A DNA stretch of 64,000 nucleotides from Conchocele bisecta (taxonomy: Eukaryota; Mollusca; Bivalvia; Lucinida; Thyasiridae), in assembly GCA_029237695.1 (NCBI GenBank), contig CM055266.1, forward strand, positions 8,387,805 to 8,451,804. Reading direction: 5' to 3'. Every line of letters starts with the position of its first letter. Positions within the stretch are counted from its first letter, which is position 1. A program made the position numbers and the translations under genes. This document shows positions 22,601 to 30,300 of this stretch, piece after piece. The notes under the pieces were generated by a model. It worked only from the letters and a program-made list of their open reading frames with translations, did not search any database and was not told the DNA's origin.

Positions 22601-25600
22601 CGGGAAGGCACGCCGACTATTTTGAAATATTCAAAAATGTCGTGTTAAATTTGGTATATATATATACCTTTATTTCACTCAGTTCGTTACATGAACGAAT
22701 ACAAGAGGTAACAATCGATATCAATTTCAAGACACATATGGCATGGTTATGGTGAGCATGTACAACGAATGATAATACAAGTTGTATATGTATATTTTTA
22801 GATAATATTTGTCGTAAATTCGGGTTTATGCATTTCATAACAAAAAATATCGATGATTTTGTATGCGAGCCGATATGCCCATTTGAGTGGGGAGGACTGC
22901 TGTTTTTCGCAATTTTCATTCAAAGTTTATACACATATGTATACCCATGACCCAACTGTCTCATCCTCCATATACACGGAGGTAGAGACTAGGGTGGGTG
23001 GTTTTAACTCTATATAACTTCCAAATAAACTATTGTCAGATCCCTCATGCTGAGCTCGAAATTCGAAAATGCGTGAGGTGATGTTTTATTATTGAACATA
23101 TACATAGAATGCATATGCATACATTCTACAACATGTTCAAGTATCGTTTGTGTTGATTGAGTTTGTATCCTGCACTCGTGCAGCCAGTCCGTCTGAACAG
23201 CAGGCAGGCTGTCTACACGAGAATGGGAGACAACTCCGACCATAAAATACATCCGAATGAATACTGAATCAACATGGTTAATTTTCGTTTGTGTTGATTG
23301 AGTTTGTATCCTGCACTCGTGCAGCCAGTCCGCTTGAACAAGCAGGCAGGCTGTCTACACGAGAATGGGAGACAACTCCGACCATAAAATACATCCGAAT
23401 GAATACTGAATCAACATGGTTAATTTTTCGTTTGTGTCGATTGGGTTTGTATCCTGCACTCGTGCAGCCAGCCCGTCTGAACAAGCAGGCAGGCTGTCTA
23501 CACGAGAATGGGAGATAACTCCGACCATAAAATACATCCGAATGAATAATGAATCATCATGGTTGATTATCGTTTGTGTCGATTGGGTTTGTATCATGCA
23601 GTCGTGCAGCCAGCCCGTCTGAACAAGCAGGCAGTCTGTCTATACGAGCACGGGAGACAACTCCGGCCATAAAATACATCCGAATGAATAATGAATCAAC
23701 ATAGTTAATTATCGTTTGTGTTGATTGGGTTTGTATCCTGCACTCGTGCAGCCAGCCCGTCCGAACAACCAGGCAGGCTGTCTACACGAGAATGGGAGAC
23801 AACTCCGACCATAAAAATACATCCGAATGGATAATGAATCAACATGGTTAATTATCGTTTGTGTTGATTGGGTTTTGTATCCTGCACTCGTGCAGCCAGC
23901 CCGCCTGAACAAGCAGGCAGGCTGTCTACACAAGAATGGGAGACAACTCCGACCATAAAATACATCCGAATGAATAACGAATCAACATGGTTAATTATCG
24001 TTTGTGTTGATTGGGTTTGTATCCCACACTCGTGCAGCCAGCCCGACTGAACATGTAGGCACGCTGTCCACACGAGAATGGGAGACAACTCCGACCATAA
24101 AATGCATCCGAATGAGTAATGAATCAACATGGTTAATTATCGTTTGTGTTGATTGGGTTTGTATCCTGTACTCGTGCAGCCAGCCCGTCTGGACAAGCAG
24201 GCAGGCTGTATACACGAGAATGGGAGACAACTCCGACCATAAAATACATCCGAATGAATAATGAATCCACATGGTTTGTTTATCGTTTGTGTTGATTGGG
24301 TTTGTATCCTGCACTCGTGCAGCCAGCCCGACTGAACTAGCAATCAGGCTGTCTACACGAGAATGAGAGACAACTCCGACCATAAAATACATCCGAATGA
24401 ATAATGAATCAACATGGTTAATTATCGTTTGTGTTGATTGGGTTTGTATCCTGCACTCGTGGGGCCAGCCCGTCTGAACAAGCAGGCAGGCTGTCTACAC
24501 GAGAATGGGAGACAACTCCGACCATAAAATACATCCAAATGAATAATGAATCAACATGGTTAATTGTCGTTTGTGTTGATTGGGTTTGTATCCCGCACTC
24601 GTGCAGCCAGCCCGCCTGAACAAGCAGGCAGGCTGTCCACACGAGAATGGGAGACAACTCCGACCATAAAATACATCCGAATGAATAATGAATCATCATG
24701 GTTAATTATCGTTTGTGTTGATTGGGTTTGTATCCTGAACTCGTCCAGCCGGCCCGTCTGAACAAGCAGGCAGGCTGTCTACACGAGAATGTGAGACAAC
24801 TCCGACCATAAAATACAACGGAATGAATAATGGATCGACATGGTTAATAATCGTTCGTGTTGATTGGGTTTGTATCGTCGCACTCGTGCAGTCAGCCCGA
24901 ATGGGCAAGAAGACGGGCTGTTTGTACGGGAATGGGAGACAACTCCAACCGTGATATACATCTAAAAGAAAGTGAGACAACATGTTTAGTAAGTCTGAAT
25001 GTAAGTTGGAGAACGTGTTAAATTTTCGTGTGTGCGAATTCGATTTCTATCAACGTTTGTTCAGACGCAAGGTCCTATTGGCATAGTTTCATTATAGTTT
25101 TGAATGAATTTGCTCAGTTTTTTCAGTTCAGTTGTGTTGTGGCTACTTAGCAGTTGATGGAATTTTCTAACGTTTGGTCTTCGATAGTAGTACGGTTTTA
25201 TATATGTGCATCGTGCATTGTGTAATTTTTTGCAACATAGTAAGTAATGGTATTCGTCACCTAGTTCTGATTTACTAATGAGCATTTTCGGGAAAATCTC
25301 TTGGAATATGTCTCCACCTTCCAGTTTCTATAGGTAATCTATGGTTGCGTGTTCTATAATGCGATTATGTATCCCAATTCGTTATAGTGAAGCAAATTTA
25401 AATAATTTTCAAACTCTATATATCTTTATAAAGTCTGTAATGTGTTACTTTATATACATTTGTTCGCCATTCAGATAAGTATATATCTTTTTTAAGTCTT
25501 TGTTTTTATAGAACATATTAACCATTTCGGGTTTGGCACGAGCTGAGAATCCCATACTCCTGAGAAGCCACAGTTCTGTAATATTGTTTGAATTCTATCG

Positions 25601-27323
25601 ATCCATGGATAGTGGAATTGTGAGTGATTATGGTTACTTAATATTATTGAGTATACAAGTGATGATAATTTTACGTTTTCGGGTGTGGTCAATTTTGTCC
25701 AAAACGATATTACCCGGGCTTTTATGTCTAGTTCAAGGGGTATATTCCCAATTCGCCATATATCATTATACTAGCGTAGATTTTTTTTAATTTTAGTACA
25801 TGTTTGTAGAATGTAAGTTGTACACGTTCTAAGACTTCGTTATTACCAAAACCCCATACTTCGCTACCGTACAATAAAATTGGTTTAATGGTCTTTTCAA
25901 AGAGATCAATTTGTATGTCAACTGGTAAGCTGTGTTTTCTGATTTTAGAAATAAGACTATACATGGCACGTGTAGCCTGGTTTGCTAAATGTTTCTTGGT
26001 TTTGTAAAAAACTACCACTCCTGGGTAGGAATATGCCGAGATATTTATATTCATCAACAATTTCGAGGTTATTCCCGTTTAGACTGAAATTATATCTATT
26101 TGCTGGTCTTCCTTTAGAAAATATCACTATTTTCGATTTTTTTGCGTTCACTGTTAGTTTCCATTGCTCGCAATATGTATCAAAAACGCTTAGTGCTTTC
26201 TCTAAATCGGAATGTGAATCACTTATTAAAATTGTATCATCAGCATATAAAAGTATCAGTAATTTTAAGTAGATAGTAAGTGTGTTGTCATTTGTATGTG
26301 AGCGGCATGGTATTCCATTTACTTCATTTCCTGATAGATATTCTTCTAGGTCATTCAGAAAAATTGAAAATAACAATGGTGAAAGATTTTCACCCTGTCT
26401 AACACCAACATTGCACTTGAAAAAACTACTATTATTACCGTTTACAGTGGTCAAATATTGGTTTTATTACGAAAAATTGATTTCTCTATGGGAATTTAAC
26501 TCTGTGAAGATGTCTATGGGGATTTAACATGGGGAAATTATTTTTTCGCAATAAAATCAATAGTTGACCAAATTTCACGAAATAAAAAGAAGGCTCATTC
26601 TTAAATTTTCCTTTAATTTAATATTATCGAAACAAATATTGTTTTTGAATTGTTTATATGACCGCAAAATTTGGGCAGCTTTCGTGAAACAGAGTATAGT
26701 CCTTTTGGATGGGGTCTTGAAAAGGCGTCCCGTGTATCATATTTGAAGGAGAGTCTGGGCACGTTAGAGAACCAGAGGGGACTATTTTAATAAGAGCTAG
26801 GTTCCGTGGGGCTTGTTTCCTCTGTATCAACCTCCTTCCGTTCTCCCCTTCTTGGGAGACGACATGCAAGGTCCGTCATCGAGCCATTGCCGTCGTTATA
26901 TCCAAATTTTTACGTTTGTTTTGTGCGGTGGTATCAGGCTATTTTCATATGCAAATGAGACATTTTTTTATTATTATTTATACGAATTAAATGCGTCCCC
27001 TGAAAAAAATAATATTTTCGACAGAGTATAAAGTATGAGCATTGCACATCAATCAATAAATACAGAGATTAAAAAATAATATCCATTAACATTTTAAGGA
27101 AACACGGTTATCGCCCCTGATATCAATGTGAACATGTATAATAATGTCAATCAATACGTGGGGTAATGGTGAATGAATGTTTATTTTGCCAGAAAATTTC
27201 TCAGATGATGTCTCTGATATAACGAACATTATGTGACCACTGAGTGGGCATGTATCTTTTAAACTACATTGATGAGAGGCAAATATTCACAGACGAAAGT
27301 ATTAGAACAGAGATGATGAATTC

Positions 27324-27357
<34 letters not shown>

Positions 27358-30300
27358 CACCGTCATAATATTTTGTTGTTTTCTGAGTTGTATGTCCTCG
27401 GAGAGCTCTATGTGTTAGGAGCTCTATGTGGCACTGCAAGGCTCATTCTTAAATGTTGATAACATTTAATATTATCGAAAGAACATATTGTTTTTGCATT
27501 GTTTATATAGCCTTAACATTTGGGCAGGTTTCGTGAAACAGACAATGCTATTCTCTATGTTCAGATCCCTACCCGCCGATCATGACCTGCAAGGAAGATG
27601 TGTACGTATACGAGGACGAGTTCGTGAAAGTAGTTCGGCCAACCGTGACGGACAACGTGGGCGTGTCGCAATACTGGATCAACAGCGAGATCGACACCAC
27701 TGAAGGTCGCCACCTCTACCCTGTCGGACGGCACTCCGTGACCTTTATCGCGGTTGATTGCCATCGCAATATTGCAAGGTGCTTATTCTACATATCTGTC
27801 TCTTCACGAGGTAAGTCTTGGAGTTTAAAGCCACTGTATCTCAGCAGCATATTTCACCTACACTGCAAAGTATACTTTTCTAGCAAAGTATACTTTGAGG
27901 CAGAAATTTTAAATTTTATGATAAATGTATTAATGTTTATTATACTGAATGTATTACATTATCACAGCCATTTTGGCTGTGATAATGTAATACATTCAGT
28001 ATAATAATTCTGCATATGTTTAATCTTCAAATATATGCAGTCGTTAGTTCTATATGACATAATGCATTTCGGGAAAAATAAATGATTACTCCCTCAAAGT
28101 ATACTTTGCTAGAAAAGCATACTTTGCAATTTTGATGAAATCGGCTACAGATTTCGCCTGGAGAAAAATCGAGAATTTGTTATTACTGAAAAAATAGCTA
28201 ATTTTCAGTATTATAAACATGTTTTGCAATGGCTAATGACTAATTTATTTTATATAACTATTTAATATTCTTTATTTTGATACCAACAGACATTAACCTG
28301 ATATTCGTTATGTTGATACAAAAAGACACAAGCCGGCTATACTATTCTTGATATCAAAATGAACTAGCCTGCTATTCTCTTCGTGATATCCAAAGATACT
28401 TGCCTGGCATTCTCTACTTGATTTCAAAATATACTATCCTGGTATTCTCTATTTTGATGTAAAAAGACACAGGCATTCTCTACTGTTCTCGAAATCAAAC
28501 GAATCTAGGCAAGTATTCCCTAGTTCATATCAAAATACACCAGCCTGGTATTCTCTAGTTGATATCAGAATACACCAGTCTGGTGTTCTCGAGTTCAAAT
28601 CAAAATACACCAGCCTGGTGTTCTCGAGTTCATATCAAAATACACCAGCCTGGTATTCTCGAGTTGATATCAAAATGCACCAGCCTGGCATTCTCGAGTT
28701 CATATCAAAATACACCAGCCTGGCATTCTCGAGTTCATATCAAAATATCAAAATACCCCCAGCCTGGTATTCTCTATTTGCTATACAAATACACCAGTTT
28801 GGTATTCTCTATTTGATATCAAAATACACCAGCCTAGCATTTTCTATTGGATATCAAAATACACCAGCCTGGCATTCTCTAGTTGATACCAAAATACACC
28901 AGCCTGGTGTTCTCTAGTTGATATCAAAATACACCAGCCTGTCTGGTGTTATCTAGTTGATATCAAAATACACCAGCCTGGTGTTCTCTAGTTGATATCA
29001 AAATACACCAGCCTAGCATTTTCTATTGGATATCAAAATACACCAGCCTGGCATTCTCTAGTTGATACCAAAATACACCAGCCTGGTGTTCTCTAGTTGA
29101 TATCAAAATACACCAGCCTGTCTGGTGTTCTCTAGTTGATATCAAAATACACCAGCCTGGTGTTCTCTAGTTGATATCAAAATACACCAGCCTGGTATTC
29201 TCGAGTTGATATCAAAATACACCAGCCTGTCTGGTGTTCTCTAGTTGATATCAAAATACACCACCTGGTGTTCTCTAGTTGATATCAAAATACACAAGCC
29301 TGGTATTCTCGAGTTGATATCAAAATACATATGTCTGTTCCACGTTTTGCTGCCTACGAACGTTTAGTAATTAAACACATCTGATACATGTATAAAAAAA
29401 ATGTTCAAATGTAAGTACTTTTTTTATCAATAACAGCATTTGATGAAATTCCATCAAATATTGATTTTATAGCAACAAAAAACAAAAGTTTTCCTATATG
29501 AATTTAATATAGGGCAAAAATGAGCTGGAAACTAACGAGAGTCAATACACGAGGAATAAAAAGAAATTGACTCCGAAACCTGGCTAGATAGATGGAAATG
29601 ATTTAACCAAAAAAACAAAAGTTAGATTTTGAAATGGGTCCACAAATTCCAAAAGTATTTAAATAAAACTATATGTTTAGCCCCCCCCCCCCCCCCGCAA
29701 TTAAAATTGTCATATGAAACTTTTTCGCAATAAGATTATTTTGTTTGGGGGGGGGGTGGGGGATTTTTGTGTTACTCATGAAAAAGTACTTAAATATTTC
29801 TTATATGTTTAATAGTCGATAGTATGTCGGCAGACAAACGTGGAGCAACTAGTAGTCTTGTATTTTCTACTTGATATCAACAGACCATGACCCGGTACTC
29901 TCTATTTACAGACACGCCATTCGACCAGTTGCCCTTGGGTTTGAGACAAAGATCTTACAAGAAGAAGACGGGCGGTCTGCCCATTGCTGCTATAGGTACA
30001 GTCCGGGGGACCCGTTTCACTAAACTTCGTACGACTAAGATATTCGTCAGTGCAAATTTAGGATCGTCTTGAAATTTCAATTGATGGATTTACATTTATT
30101 GAGCATAGACTGAAAACGCAGCCTATGCTCAATAAATATAAATCCAATAATTGTTTGCAAGAAAACATTGCTAATGTGAAATAATTTTGCACTTACGAAC
30201 ATGTTAGTTGTACGGAGTTTAGTGAAACGGGCCCCAGAATTGCCCCTGGTTCCACAAGTGAACGAATATATAATTTTGACGCCGTTTTCGTTTTATAATT

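Noticed and set aside
23278..24983. Overlapping frames on both strands with repeated peptides
   Set aside because: They follow the 142-bp tandem unit, are open on both strands, and begin and end at unit variants.
27244..27459. Frame with a poly-Asp run
   Set aside because: The run is a (GAT)n microsatellite between MITE fragments.
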